Shown here: one piece after another, positions 28,800-38,681 of the stretch
Numbering within the stretch: position 1 is the first letter of the stretch
Layout of the letters: every line of letters starts with the position of its first letter
Source: G964020105 sp964020105
GTDB taxonomy: Bacteria; Pseudomonadota; Alphaproteobacteria; WRAU01; Hepatincolaceae
Direction: 5' to 3'
Assembly: GCA_964020105.1 (NCBI GenBank)
Contig: OZ026535.1
Location: forward strand, 62,001 to 126,000
DNA: 64,000 bases
Program-made: the position numbers and the translations under genes
The notes under the pieces: model-generated
Database searches by the model: none
What the model saw: only the letters and a program-made list of their open reading frames with translations
Told to the model about the DNA's origin: nothing

Positions 28800-29753
28800 T
28801 TATTTACTATAATAGGTTATAGTTGCCTTATTATAGGTATCTTTTAAGTATTCTTCTAGATAGCTTTGTGCTTTATCATAAGTAATTTTTTGTTTAGCAA
28901 AGTTATCCAATTGTTGCATATGTTGTGGATTGTTTATATCTACTTGTAGAAGGGGCCTGCTTTCTTTAAGAAAAATGATCTTATAATTTTTACCAATAAT
29001 AAATGGAGGAGTATATCCTTCTTTGCCTAAATTATTAATTTGTATTTTCATATCTATTGGTAAAAATACCTCGGGAATCCAGCCTATTTCTCCGCCTTTT
29101 CTTGAGTTCACTGCTTCAGAAAATTTTCTAGCCACACTGTCAAAGGATTCGCCTTTTTTAAGTGCATCATAGATTACCTTAATTTTATTTTCAGCTTCCT
29201 CACGACTTTTGTTAGCTAAAGAGATAGATATTTCATATAAATACAGCTCATACTTACCATTTAAACCAAGTACTCGTCTGATTTCTGTTTCTATTTCTGC
29301 TTTGGATACTTTTGCTCTACTAAAAGAAATGGTTTGCTTTAATTTTTCAACAATAAGCTCTTCTTTTAATAAGCTAAAAACTTCTTCTTTAGAGAGACCA
29401 AGAGTATTTAGTTTTACTAATAGATCACCCCCTTTGAGATTATTATTCTTTTCAATTGTGCTGATTGCTTCCAAAATTTCTGAGTAGGACACACTAATGC
29501 CAAATTTTTTTGCGTCTTCAACTATTAAATAATTATTTACCATATTATTTAATATGGTTGAGATCAATTCATTAGACAATTTATAATTGTTTGGCGAGAT
29601 CACTTGGAGAAATTTTACTTTCTTATTTAAATCATAATCAAAAATTACAAACTTATCATTAATTACAGCTAGCATTTTGTTAGAGTTAGCATCAATATCT
29701 TTTATAATAAATATGGTAATTAGTACGAAAAAAAGAATTCTGAAAAAGCTCAT
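28800..29753 (-). CDS. surA: SurA-like periplasmic peptidyl-prolyl isomerase/chaperone
   Basis: A periplasmic chaperone that escorts outer-membrane beta-barrel proteins such as LptD. The 317 residues begin with a signal peptide (about 1-22). A SurA N-terminal helical domain (about 25-165) follows, and one parvulin rotamase domain (about 175-280) with the recognisable KGESFDSVARKFSE...GGEIGWI pattern. E. coli SurA has two parvulin domains and 428 residues; this shorter one-domain version is common in alphaproteobacteria. It sits between lptD and rsmA, the classical position. Confidence 0.85.
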   Translation of the reverse strand: MSFFRILFFVLITIFIIKDIDANSNKMLAVINDKFVIFDYDLNKKVKFLQVISPNNYKLSNELISTILNNMVNNYLIVEDAKKFGISVSYSEILEAISTIEKNNNLKGGDLLVKLNTLGLSKEEVFSLLKEELIVEKLKQTISFSRAKVSKAEIETEIRRVLGLNGKYELYLYEISISLANKSREEAENKIKVIYDALKKGESFDSVARKFSEAVNSRKGGEIGWIPEVFLPIDMKIQINNLGKEGYTPPFIIGKNYKIIFLKESRPLLQVDINNPQHMQQLDNFAKQKITYDKAQSYLEEYLKDTYNKATITYYSK

Positions 29754-29808
29754 TTATAAAAATCCAAATCTACAATTATTATTGAATACAAAGTATACTA
29801 TATAATAG

Positions 29809-32037
29809 CTACAATTTAAAATCATAACTATCCAAACCCTTAAAGCTTGCTTTAACACCGAATGATCTTGAGTCATTTGAAGTGTAAAAATTTGTACTCA
29901 TATAAACTATCAACTCAAGACATTCATTAGCCCATCCTATATTAACGTTAGTTGTTTTAAGGGTAGCACTATAAGATGGGCTAACATCAAATAAAAAACT
30001 GTATTGTACACGATAATTAGGAGTTAATTTTATCTTATTATATACATTAAATTCAGCTATTCTATCATTTCCAAAAACATTTCTATCTAAAGTGGTGTAT
30101 TCGTCATAGCTTATACCTGCATTTATCAGAGAGTTATTATATTGTACAATAATTGAGGTTTCTAAATTCTCTAGGCTATTATTTATTGTACCGTTATAAA
30201 CAACAGATAAAGAGGATGTAGGATAGAAATAAAGTGAAACAAAATAGTTAGAGGCTATTATATTATTAGAATTGCCTTGAATTGCTTTGTTACCTATTGC
30301 TTTGCGGAACATTTGTCCTATAAAAAATCTACTTCCCTTACCAGCACTATTTATAAGGCTAAATTCAAAGGCATATTTAATATCCTGACTTTCTTCAAAC
30401 TGATCATATCCACTAAAATGATTGATATCAAATAAACTACTGACACCTATGTTAGCATTGAATGAGTCAGTAAGAAATCTATTATTATTATTATTTATAT
30501 ACTTAGCATAAGACAGTTGTACCACAGGGGTTAAAGTATATATAAATGAAGATGCACTATAGTAAGAAGGATACTCCCAAGTAACAGATGCCCCAGCATT
30601 AGAGTTATAGTTGTCAGGAAGTGCAGAATTTTTATCTGCTGTATAATACAGCACGTGATTATTAATCATATCAAATGAGTATGTACCAAAGGGATTACTA
30701 TTAGAATATTTATAATTCAGATCAACTACAACACGAGAAAGGTTATCTTTTTTTAAGAAAAAATGACTACTATCTATATTAAGATTAAGTCTTCCTAAGC
30801 TTGTATAATCTTGTAGTGCTGTATAATGTATATTATAAAATTTATCTAGTGATTCTTTAGATTTTTCTGCAAAATTTACAGGAGTAACAATATTTTTCAA
30901 AAAATCAGGATTAATGATTTTATAATGATTTATTGATGTTTCAACATAGTGCTTATTATTTAGAAAATTTTCTATTACTAAGTTATTGATAAAAAAACTT
31001 TCTTCTGATTTTTTTGGGTTAATATCATACATATTAAGATATTGAAAATCAGAGGCAAGCTCTATAGTGGCTTTTGCTCTTATTATCTCATTTATATTTT
31101 GTTTATATTTGGCAAAATAATGCCAACGAAACCTATCATATAGGAGGATATTATTTTTAGGCTCATTAGTGAAAGAAGTATCAATTAATATACTTCCTTC
31201 TTTAAGTTCACCATTATATACCATATCAACTAGGGGGCTGAATTTTTTAAATAAATGAGTATTAAATAAAATATCATGATGATCATTTATTGGTATATAA
31301 AATGGAAGGATAATTGAATTACCATAGATAGAGTTACTTTCAAATTGAGGGGTTAAAAATCCTATTTTCCTTATGAAATCTAGGTTAGAGAATGAAAAAT
31401 AAGGAGTCCAGAATACCGGTATGTTTTTTACTTCAAATCTAGCATTATAAAGTGTTATTTCACCAATATCTTCTCTGTATATGCCTTTAGATGATTTAAT
31501 TTGCCAAAACGGTATATTATTGCTAATTGTCAAACATGAGGTAAAGCACATATTATTTAGTTGGTAATCATCATTATTAATTTTGTTTACACTTTTTGCT
31601 ATCATTGTTGATTTATCATTAAAGATTGTTTTAAAATCTTTAATGAGGCCGGTATTAATTTTAGGATCAAATGTGATTTCTTCTGCCGTGATTTTATTGC
31701 CTTTTGCATCTATAAACACAACATTACCTTTGGCATAAAGCACATCATTGCTGGAATTATAAAACACTATATCTGCTTTTAGTTGAGAATTGTTTGAGAT
31801 AAATGTAACGTCACCTGTAAATATCATAGTCTGATTTTCCACATCAAAATTAATATTTTGTGCGTAAAATTCTATATCTTTTTCATTTATACTGGGCTGT
31901 GATAATGAGCGTAGATTTTTTTTAATACTTGAATTTTCTAAATTTAATTCAATATTTTCTGGCTCATTAGCCATAGTGGAATAAACAGTTAAAAATGTAA
32001 GACAGTAGGATAGTATATATAATTTCAGGCTATTCAT
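29809..32037 (-). CDS. lptD: LPS-assembly protein LptD
   Basis: The outer-membrane barrel that, with LptE, inserts lipopolysaccharide into the outer leaflet. The 742 residues comprise a signal peptide (about 1-23), an OstA/LptA-like N-terminal domain that receives LPS (about 50-180; strands such as QTMIFTGDVTFISN and LYAKGNVVFID), and a large Asn/Ser/Tyr-rich beta-barrel domain to the end. Cys residues are found near residue 170 (CFTSC) and near the C-terminus, the parts that form disulphides in E. coli LptD. The start overlaps the lptG stop in TAATG, so translation is coupled. Its presence implies that the cell makes LPS. Confidence 0.92.
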   Translation of the reverse strand: MNSLKLYILSYCLTFLTVYSTMANEPENIELNLENSSIKKNLRSLSQPSINEKDIEFYAQNINFDVENQTMIFTGDVTFISNNSQLKADIVFYNSSNDVLYAKGNVVFIDAKGNKITAEEITFDPKINTGLIKDFKTIFNDKSTMIAKSVNKINNDDYQLNNMCFTSCLTISNNIPFWQIKSSKGIYREDIGEITLYNARFEVKNIPVFWTPYFSFSNLDFIRKIGFLTPQFESNSIYGNSIILPFYIPINDHHDILFNTHLFKKFSPLVDMVYNGELKEGSILIDTSFTNEPKNNILLYDRFRWHYFAKYKQNINEIIRAKATIELASDFQYLNMYDINPKKSEESFFINNLVIENFLNNKHYVETSINHYKIINPDFLKNIVTPVNFAEKSKESLDKFYNIHYTALQDYTSLGRLNLNIDSSHFFLKKDNLSRVVVDLNYKYSNSNPFGTYSFDMINNHVLYYTADKNSALPDNYNSNAGASVTWEYPSYYSASSFIYTLTPVVQLSYAKYINNNNNRFLTDSFNANIGVSSLFDINHFSGYDQFEESQDIKYAFEFSLINSAGKGSRFFIGQMFRKAIGNKAIQGNSNNIIASNYFVSLYFYPTSSLSVVYNGTINNSLENLETSIIVQYNNSLINAGISYDEYTTLDRNVFGNDRIAEFNVYNKIKLTPNYRVQYSFLFDVSPSYSATLKTTNVNIGWANECLELIVYMSTNFYTSNDSRSFGVKASFKGLDSYDFKL

Positions 32038-33113
32038 TACAGCCCTTCTTTTTTGTATATAACATTCACTGATAATAACAACATAAGTATTTTAGAGTAC
32101 AAAATAATAAGCAGAGCAGACCAAGTAGTATTTAATGCAAAGACACTCATAAAATTAAGAAAGAAATATATTGCAAATCCGCAAATAATAGTTGCAAAAA
32201 CAGCGTAAATATTTCTCCCTTTTCTGATATCATACAGAGCAAAATATAAACTAATTAATAGTAGGCTTATCATTAATATAGGTAAACTTAGGATATTGTA
32301 AAAATGCACTTCATAAGCCCGTGCATTAAGATTGATTTTTTTTAAGCTGTAAATTAGATTAGGGAAATTCCATATATAAACTTTGTCATAAGGGGCAGAT
32401 AAGTTGCTAATATTTTGTGATTGGATACTAATATTTTTTTTCACTTCTCTAAGAGGAATGGGAAATTCTTTACCAGGTGATCTAGTAATAGCATTATTAA
32501 ATGTTATGACAAAATTTTCTATTTTAGCACTATTAGCAAAGACAGCTCCTTGAAATTTATTATTCTTAATTTCTAAGAAAGCCACAGAATCCAGAAACAT
32601 ATCTTTATTTGATGGGTCTTCTTTAATGCTTTTTGCAGCTATTATGTTATCATTTCCTGCTGTTTTATCTATCATCCAAAAATAATCAGTGGATAGTGCA
32701 ATTTGCTGACTTTCTTCTTTTTGCAATATTTTATCTTCTTTTTCATATAAAAACACACTAAGAGGAGTTATAGCAAACATAATAACTATTGACCACAGTA
32801 TGGTTATTAAAAAAAATGGGTATAAAAATTGCCAAATTGGTATACCAAAGGATTTATAAATATCAAGCTCTTTTCTAAGGACTATCATCCTAATAGAGTA
32901 GAAGCTAGCTAACATAACTATAAAAGGGGCAATAGTTGGCAATATATGTGGTATCTTCATAAGTGATGATAAAATAAGCTTAATTGGGTTGTCTGTTCTT
33001 CTTAGGTTATCAGCAAAATCTGCTACAAATATGAATGAACAGAACGCAAGGTGAAATATTAGCATAGATTTAATAAAAGAATATGCTACGTAATTAAATA
33101 TTTTTTTTGACAC
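32037..33113 (-). CDS. lptG: LPS export permease LptG (YjgP/YjgQ family)
   Basis: An inner-membrane subunit of the LptBFG ABC transporter that extracts LPS and feeds it to the periplasmic bridge. It has three N-terminal membrane segments, a periplasmic jellyroll-like domain (about residues 120-260) and three C-terminal membrane segments. The frame is open upstream to a TTG at 33197, but family members begin right before the first helix. I therefore place the start at the GTG at 33113 (VSKKIFNYVAYSFIKS); the RBS is weak, so this is uncertain. The stop overlaps the lptD start. It is assigned LptG rather than LptF by its position next to lptD. Confidence 0.8.
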   Translation of the reverse strand: MSKKIFNYVAYSFIKSMLIFHLAFCSFIFVADFADNLRRTDNPIKLILSSLMKIPHILPTIAPFIVMLASFYSIRMIVLRKELDIYKSFGIPIWQFLYPFFLITILWSIVIMFAITPLSVFLYEKEDKILQKEESQQIALSTDYFWMIDKTAGNDNIIAAKSIKEDPSNKDMFLDSVAFLEIKNNKFQGAVFANSAKIENFVITFNNAITRSPGKEFPIPLREVKKNISIQSQNISNLSAPYDKVYIWNFPNLIYSLKKINLNARAYEVHFYNILSLPILMISLLLISLYFALYDIRKGRNIYAVFATIICGFAIYFFLNFMSVFALNTTWSALLIILYSKILMLLLSVNVIYKKEGL

Positions 33114-33266
33114 GCAACCAAAACCATTGATAATTGATACTAAAGCAATTAATACTATATTCAATCTAAAAATAAATCCACATCTATTATAAACCAATAG
33201 TAGTTAGATCCAATTATTTTTTGTAGTAATATGATAATCATCTTATTATGATATAAATTATGAATG

Positions 33267-34214
33267 TTATTGATATTTATTATTTTTACATAAACATGAT
33301 ATTTTTGTATTAATACTTTTACCAATGCCAACTTCTGGAATAGGTGCAATATGTATAGTTAATATTCCAATACTATCTAGTTTATGCAACATAAAAAAAA
33401 GATTTTTTGCTGCTTCTGTTAAATCAGCTTGTTCTGATAAATTAAGCATAATAACATCACTAGATAGAGTAAAATTAATTTTACCAAATGCAAGGAGTCC
33501 TTCTCCTTTTTTTGCAGCAGTAGAGTTAAGGATTACTGTAGCTTTAATATTTATTTTTTTATTAGGGATTTCAGAATGCATAGCATTGATTTTTAACCCA
33601 ATTTGTTCAATGCTTTCAATACTGATAGCTCCATGACGTACTAACTTTATATCATTAGGGTCAACAATATTTATGATTGTGGATTCTATACCAATAGAGG
33701 TTGATCCACCATCTATAATTGTGACGTCATGATTTTTAAAATTATCTAAAACAATCATAGAATTAGTAGGGCTTATGGAGTTACTTATATTAGCGCTTGG
33801 AGCCACTATTGGGACGCCTGCTGCTTTAATTAAAGCAAGGGCAATGGGATTATTGGGAATGCGGAATCCTTGTTCTGTAAGGCCTCCTGCAGAAATTGGA
33901 GATATTTTAGAGGTATATTTTTTTTGTAGGATCAAAGTTAATGCTCCAGGCATAAAAGCTTTATATAATATTTTAAAAGTTTCATTAATAATAAAATGCT
34001 CTTCTACTTCTTCTTGTGAGGACAGCAAAGCAATTAGTGGTTTATTAAGAGGTCTATTTTTATATATGTAAATATTTCTAATTGCGTTTTCTAGATAAGC
34101 ATTTGCACCAATACCGTAGACAGTTTCCGTTGGAAAGGCCACTAATTTCCCAAGTTTTATTGCCTCAGCAGCTAGCTTTATACTATTGCTTGTAGAAGGT
34201 AAAATAATAGCCAT
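33267..34214 (-). CDS. tsaC: L-threonylcarbamoyladenylate synthase, Sua5/TsaC type
   Basis: It makes threonylcarbamoyl-AMP from threonine, bicarbonate and ATP, the first step of t6A37 modification of ANN-decoding tRNAs. The 315-residue chain is the long Sua5 form. The YrdC domain (about 1-205) has GKLVAFPTETVYGIGANA, KNRPLNKPLIALL, the PGALTLIL strand and APSANIS. A C-terminal Sua5 domain (about 225-315) ends in PEVGIGKSINTKI, near the family's PEVGIGRAINDRL. It follows cysQ after 6 bases on the same strand, so both are probably co-transcribed. Confidence 0.92.
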   Translation of the reverse strand: MAIILPSTSNSIKLAAEAIKLGKLVAFPTETVYGIGANAYLENAIRNIYIYKNRPLNKPLIALLSSQEEVEEHFIINETFKILYKAFMPGALTLILQKKYTSKISPISAGGLTEQGFRIPNNPIALALIKAAGVPIVAPSANISNSISPTNSMIVLDNFKNHDVTIIDGGSTSIGIESTIINIVDPNDIKLVRHGAISIESIEQIGLKINAMHSEIPNKKINIKATVILNSTAAKKGEGLLAFGKINFTLSSDVIMLNLSEQADLTEAAKNLFFMLHKLDSIGILTIHIAPIPEVGIGKSINTKISCLCKNNKYQ

Positions 34215-34220
34215 AAAAGC

Positions 34221-34988
34221 TTATTTACCTCTTGCCAACAGTGCAGGAGCCATATAAGGAGGTTGACCATACTTGAAATTCTCTGCCTTATTTGTAAATA
34301 TTACTTTTCCTCCTGCTGCTAATATCAAAGCATGACCAGAAGAAATATCCCAGTCACATGCTTTATTACGGTTTCTCGTGTAGTAATCAGCAATTCCTTC
34401 TGCTATATATGTGAATTTTATTGAAGAAGGTATTTTATATTCCTTTATAATATTTAGCTGTTTTTTAAAACTATCAGGTACAATTTGTAATTCAGAAGAC
34501 ATCAATACTGCTCCTTCTTCCGGCACCTCTCTTGCATATATGCGCTTAGGGTCAGCATCACCAATTTTTTTAAATGCACCATACTCAATAGTGCCATACC
34601 AAGTTGTTTTGTTATCTGGTGCGTGAATAAGACCAAAAATAGGTATTCCATTTTCTATATAAGCCAAATTTAGTGAATAAAATGATTTCCCTTCTATATA
34701 GGAGTTTGTACTATCTATTGGATCAATAGACCAAAAAGGTTCACTCTTTGATATCTTTAGCATATTTTTACTATCAATATCTTCCTCAGAAATTATAATA
34801 TCGTTATTTTTTAGTTCATTGCGGATGAAGTGTATAAATATTTTATCGATTTCTTTATCAGCGTTTGTTACCTTACTCCCATCCTCCTTTATTTCAATTT
34901 TTAAACCCTCATTGCGTAGTTTAATTGCTAAATTACCAGCATAAATAGAGCAATCAACTAGCTTATTTATTTCACTCAGAGTTAACAT
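34221..34988 (-). CDS. cysQ: CysQ-like 3'(2'),5'-bisphosphate nucleotidase / inositol monophosphatase family
   Basis: A Mg-dependent, Li-sensitive-type phosphatase; CysQ enzymes remove the 3'-phosphate of PAP. The 255 residues have the family metal-site motifs: DGSKVTNADKEID, ISEED, the DPIDSTNSYIEG loop (family DPLDGTKEF) and the C-terminal CDWDISSGHALILAAGG. The loop's Ser in place of Gly and the missing Lys are deviations, so substrate specificity cannot be fixed from sequence. Sulphate assimilation genes are not in the window. Alternatives are inositol or NADP(H) phosphatase. It is followed by the Sua5 gene. Confidence 0.8.
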   Translation of the reverse strand: MLTLSEINKLVDCSIYAGNLAIKLRNEGLKIEIKEDGSKVTNADKEIDKIFIHFIRNELKNNDIIISEEDIDSKNMLKISKSEPFWSIDPIDSTNSYIEGKSFYSLNLAYIENGIPIFGLIHAPDNKTTWYGTIEYGAFKKIGDADPKRIYAREVPEEGAVLMSSELQIVPDSFKKQLNIIKEYKIPSSIKFTYIAEGIADYYTRNRNKACDWDISSGHALILAAGGKVIFTNKAENFKYGQPPYMAPALLARGK

Positions 34989-35103
34989 CTTATATAATCC
35001 TATTTTTTTTTGCTTTTTTATAATATAATTGTCGGTATTGTTTGTTATTATAGCAGATTTTTAAATCCAAAATTAATACCTAAGTTCATATAAGAGATAA
35101 AAA

Positions 35104-36528
35104 ATGAAAATTAACTTCGTTGATCATATAAACCCATTGGAAACACTAGTTGTATTAACCTCTGAAGATAAGTTATCTTCTTTAATAGCATTTCCTATCA
35201 AAATTCATAATTTTCAAGGCAAAATAAAAGAAGTTTTAGATTTGAAATCTTTTTCTGACTATAAAAGAGTAATTATTGTCGGACTTGGGAGTGAAAAAAA
35301 ACTTGAAGATAAGCTGTTTATGAACATAGGTGGATTTCTATCGGATTTAGTAGCAAAAGATAATATTGTGCAGTTGAAACTATATACTGATTATGATAAC
35401 AAAAAAGCTATCTCTCAAATCATACTAGGTATGAAACTTAAAAGTTGGTCTTTTGATAAATATATTTCTAAAGAAGAAGATAAAAAAACTCATCAAATAA
35501 AAGAGTTATACCTTATTGATAAAGATGAAAATATTGATCTAACACATATTAATTCTTTAGTACAGGGAGTTAATTTTGCTCGTGAGTTAATTAATGAACC
35601 ATCTAATGTGCTTTATCCACAGAGTTATGTTGATAAAATCCTAAAACTAAAACATTTTGGTATAACCGTAGAGGTTCTTGATAAAAAGCAGTTAGAGAAA
35701 AATGAGATGCATTCCTTATTATCAGTAGCTTGGGGCTCTGATAAAGAGCCTTATGTTGTAGTGATGCATTACAAGGGGAATCCTAATTCAGCAGACACTT
35801 TAGCTTTTGTTGGTAAAGGTGTTACTTTCGATACTGGTGGATATAGTATTAAGCCAGCGGATGGTATGATTGGTATGAAAAAAGATATGACTGGTTCAGC
35901 AGTGGTAGTTGGATTGCTTAAAACTTTAGCATTGCGTGGTGCAAAAGTTAATGCCGTTGGAGTTATTGGCTTAGTAGAAAATACAATTAGTCCAGCTGCA
36001 CTTAAGCCTGGAGATATTGTTAAAGCAATGAATGGAAAGACTATAGAGGTGCTTAACACAGATGCTGAGGGCAGATTAGTGTTAGCTGATATTCTTTGGT
36101 ATGCTCAGGATAGATACAAACCAAAAATCATGGTAAATTTAGCAACTTTAACAGGAGCTATGATTGTCGCTTTAGGAGGAGAAAGGGCTGGATTGTTTTC
36201 TAATAATGATAAGTTAGCAAAAAATATTTTTACTGCTGGAGAGAAAACAGGTGAGTTAGTATGGCAACTGCCTATGGGAGAGGAGTATGAAAAACATATG
36301 AAATCTTCCGTAGCTGATTTGCAAAATATAGGAGTTGGAATGAAGGGAGCTGGCAGTATTTTTGCAGCTGTTTTTCTTAAAGAGTTTGTAAATTCTATAC
36401 CATGGGCTCACCTTGATATTGCTGGAGTTTCTTCTAATATTGCACCAACTGATATTGATAGAAAAGGTTGTGTTGCCTTTGGAGTACGACTCCTTGATAA
36501 AATGATTGCTGATAATTATGATGAATAG
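35104..36528 (+). CDS. pepA: Cytosol aminopeptidase PepA (leucyl aminopeptidase, M17)
   Basis: A hexameric dizinc/manganese exopeptidase that releases N-terminal residues, important for recycling host-derived peptides. The 474 residues consist of a variable N-terminal domain (about 1-160) and the catalytic domain. The latter carries the metal and catalytic residues: KGVTFDTGGYSIKPADGM, KKDMTGSA and the M17 signature NTDAEGRLVLAD, followed by NLATLTGAM. The length is usual for the order. The holC-like gene begins 16 bases after its stop, the pepA-holC pairing known in many proteobacteria. Confidence 0.95.
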   Translation: MKINFVDHINPLETLVVLTSEDKLSSLIAFPIKIHNFQGKIKEVLDLKSFSDYKRVIIVGLGSEKKLEDKLFMNIGGFLSDLVAKDNIVQLKLYTDYDNKKAISQIILGMKLKSWSFDKYISKEEDKKTHQIKELYLIDKDENIDLTHINSLVQGVNFARELINEPSNVLYPQSYVDKILKLKHFGITVEVLDKKQLEKNEMHSLLSVAWGSDKEPYVVVMHYKGNPNSADTLAFVGKGVTFDTGGYSIKPADGMIGMKKDMTGSAVVVGLLKTLALRGAKVNAVGVIGLVENTISPAALKPGDIVKAMNGKTIEVLNTDAEGRLVLADILWYAQDRYKPKIMVNLATLTGAMIVALGGERAGLFSNNDKLAKNIFTAGEKTGELVWQLPMGEEYEKHMKSSVADLQNIGVGMKGAGSIFAAVFLKEFVNSIPWAHLDIAGVSSNIAPTDIDRKGCVAFGVRLLDKMIADNYDE

Positions 36529-36544
36529 TAGCAGTATAGTATAG

Positions 36545-37000
36545 ATGGAAATAGTGTTTTATGGAGTGAGGTTTGATACAGAAAAAGTATTAATGAAGTT
36601 ACTTTTTAAAGCTTATGAAAATGATGGAAAATCATGTTTATGCTTACAATCTAAGGAAGAAATAGAGTTTTATGATGCTAAATTGTGGAGTGGTTTTTCT
36701 TGGTTTCCGCATTGTATCCTTGGAGAAGGTAGAGAGATAAGCAGTCCATTGATAATATTTCATTCGGATTCTTATGCAGAGTTGCAGGTTATATATAGTA
36801 TTGATTATTTATTTGTATTTAATTTGGCAAAACACTCTAATTTAGAGCAATTTAAGAAAATCTATATAGTTTTTGATGTTAATGACAGGGAAAGTTTATT
36901 ATTCAATCGGGAACGATGGAAATCATTTAGAGAAAACAATTATAATTTGCTCTTTTATAAGCAGAATGAATCTGGTAAATTTGATAAAACTAATATGTAG
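36545..37000 (+). CDS. holC: DNA polymerase III chi subunit (HolC)
   Basis: HolC is a clamp-loader accessory subunit that connects the replicase to single-strand binding protein. The 151-residue protein is divergent but follows the family: a short N-terminal strand, an LLFKAYENDGKSCLCL segment, the LWSGFSWFPHCI motif (family LWTF...FIPHG), a region ending in SPLIIF, and a C-terminal EQFKKIYIVFD segment. Position supports the call, as it directly follows pepA. It is co-directional with the DUF2066-like gene 16 bases downstream. Confidence 0.75.
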   Translation: MEIVFYGVRFDTEKVLMKLLFKAYENDGKSCLCLQSKEEIEFYDAKLWSGFSWFPHCILGEGREISSPLIIFHSDSYAELQVIYSIDYLFVFNLAKHSNLEQFKKIYIVFDVNDRESLLFNRERWKSFRENNYNLLFYKQNESGKFDKTNM

Positions 37001-37016
37001 GATTTAATTAATTAAT

Positions 37017-38006
37017 ATGAAAAAACTTTTCTTTTTTGTGCTATTTTGTATGCCGTTTCAGCTATTTTCTGCAGATTTATTTTGGAGTAAAATTAGAATA
37101 TCTAGGACATCTGATAAAAACTCGCAAGATGCCAAGTTAAAAGCTATGGATTCAGCAAGAGAGCAGGCATTATTTTTTACTATTTCTAAATTAATTCATA
37201 AAGATTATTCACAAAAAGTAGATAAATTATTGTCTGATATACCTGCATATACTTTTGAAAAAAACTTTAGTGTTGCAAAGGAAGCAATAGCAGATAAAAG
37301 GTATTCTGCTGAGATTTTATATGTTTTTGATGAAAAAAAAATACTGAATTTTTTATATACTAACTCTATACCTTATACGATGGTTAATTTAGGTAATTTT
37401 CTTGTTATTCCTTCTTATTATTATAAAGATGTTTTAGTTGAAGGAAGCCCATGGGATCAATATTGGAGGGAGAACAATACAAAATTTCTATCTTCTTTTA
37501 TTTATTATGATAATAGAGATGTTGCATATAATAAAAATGAAATTGCAGAAATAAAACAAAATATTGATTTAACAGATATTTATTTATTAGATCTAAGCTT
37601 ACAAGATAATGATAAATATTCTCTTAAAATTACAAAAGTTAGTGATTCTGCATTTAAAGTTATTAATAACATAGAATCTTTACAACAAGGATTTATGATA
37701 GCAATTATAGAAATTGAAGATGAATATAAAAAAGCTATTATAGAAAGTTATTCAAAGGCAAACTTAGAAAAAGTTTTTACAGTTGATACATCGCAAGTTG
37801 CTGATTTTGTATTTATTGAGCAAATGCTTGCTAAATCTCCTGATATTATTTCTTTTCAACCTATTGAAATTGGGTATAAAAATTTACAAATCAAGATAAA
37901 ATACAAAACTGATCTTATTACTTTTGAAAAAAACATGGCTTCTATGTGTGTTGTTGTTGATGTTTCAAAATTATCTCTCAGTAAGAATGCTGAATGTTCA
38001 AGGTAG
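37017..38006 (+). CDS. Secreted DUF2066-like protein of unknown function
   Basis: A 329-residue protein with a signal peptide (about 1-19). The body resembles DUF2066: an N-terminal helix with repeated Ala (KLKAMDSAREQALFFTISKLI), a YSAEILYVFDEKKILNFL strand and a predicted alpha/beta C-terminal region. In gammaproteobacteria a DUF2066 gene often lies near hda. Here the hda-like gene begins 3 bases after this stop, which supports the match and suggests translational coupling. The function is unknown; periplasmic or outer-membrane location is inferred from the signal peptide only. Confidence 0.65.
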   Translation: MKKLFFFVLFCMPFQLFSADLFWSKIRISRTSDKNSQDAKLKAMDSAREQALFFTISKLIHKDYSQKVDKLLSDIPAYTFEKNFSVAKEAIADKRYSAEILYVFDEKKILNFLYTNSIPYTMVNLGNFLVIPSYYYKDVLVEGSPWDQYWRENNTKFLSSFIYYDNRDVAYNKNEIAEIKQNIDLTDIYLLDLSLQDNDKYSLKITKVSDSAFKVINNIESLQQGFMIAIIEIEDEYKKAIIESYSKANLEKVFTVDTSQVADFVFIEQMLAKSPDIISFQPIEIGYKNLQIKIKYKTDLITFEKNMASMCVVVDVSKLSLSKNAECSR

Positions 38007-38009
38007 TTT

Positions 38010-38681
38010 ATGTCCAAGGGATCAGAGCAATTATTTTTCCAATTCCCTCATACTTTTGATGTCAAAAAAAGTGATATCATAGTTGGTGATTTCAATAAAA
38101 ATTTAGTTGATTTTTTATTTAATAATCATTCTTGGTTATCTAAGGTTTTACTAATTTATGGCTCTAAGGGAGTGGGTAAAACTTTTATTAGTAAGGCCTA
38201 TGTTAGGCAGAAACAAGGTGTAGAAATTACTGTTTCAGATCTTAATAAGATTGAAAAAATAGAGCATATTATTAAGGATAATATATTATTATTGGAGGAT
38301 ATTCAATTATTAGATTATGATGGACAGATTGGACTGTTTAACTTGTATAATAGTGTAATTAATTTGGGTGGCAATTTATTATTAACCTCAGCCTTACCAC
38401 TGGATCAATTACATATATTTACAGAAGATTTGCAATCTAGATTGCGTTCTGCTATGTATTTTATTATTTCTCCCCCTGAAGAAAATGCTTTAAAAACTAT
38501 TTTCTTCAAAATGCTCTCAGATAAGCAACTTAATGTTAGTATTGAAATTATTGATTATATCCTAAAACGCATTACAAGAGACTGTGCCACCTTGCAGAGA
38601 ATTGTTGAGAAAATTGAAATCTTCACTATGATTGAGAAAAAAAGTATTACTATGGGCAATATCAAAGATATTCTCAATTAG
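38010..38681 (+). CDS. hda: DnaA-related ATPase Hda (regulatory inactivator of DnaA)
   Basis: Hda resembles the DnaA AAA+ domain without the DNA-binding domain IV. With the sliding clamp it stimulates ATP hydrolysis by DnaA and blocks re-initiation. The 223 residues start with a QLFFQFPH segment (family clamp-binding QLxLxF motif). Walker A is YGSKGVGKT, a Walker B-like ILLLEDIQL follows, then a sensor I region LLTSALPLDQL and an RLRSA box VII Arg. There is no helix-turn-helix tail. It is the last gene of pepA-holC-DUF2066-hda. Confidence 0.85.
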   Translation: MSKGSEQLFFQFPHTFDVKKSDIIVGDFNKNLVDFLFNNHSWLSKVLLIYGSKGVGKTFISKAYVRQKQGVEITVSDLNKIEKIEHIIKDNILLLEDIQLLDYDGQIGLFNLYNSVINLGGNLLLTSALPLDQLHIFTEDLQSRLRSAMYFIISPPEENALKTIFFKMLSDKQLNVSIEIIDYILKRITRDCATLQRIVEKIEIFTMIEKKSITMGNIKDILN

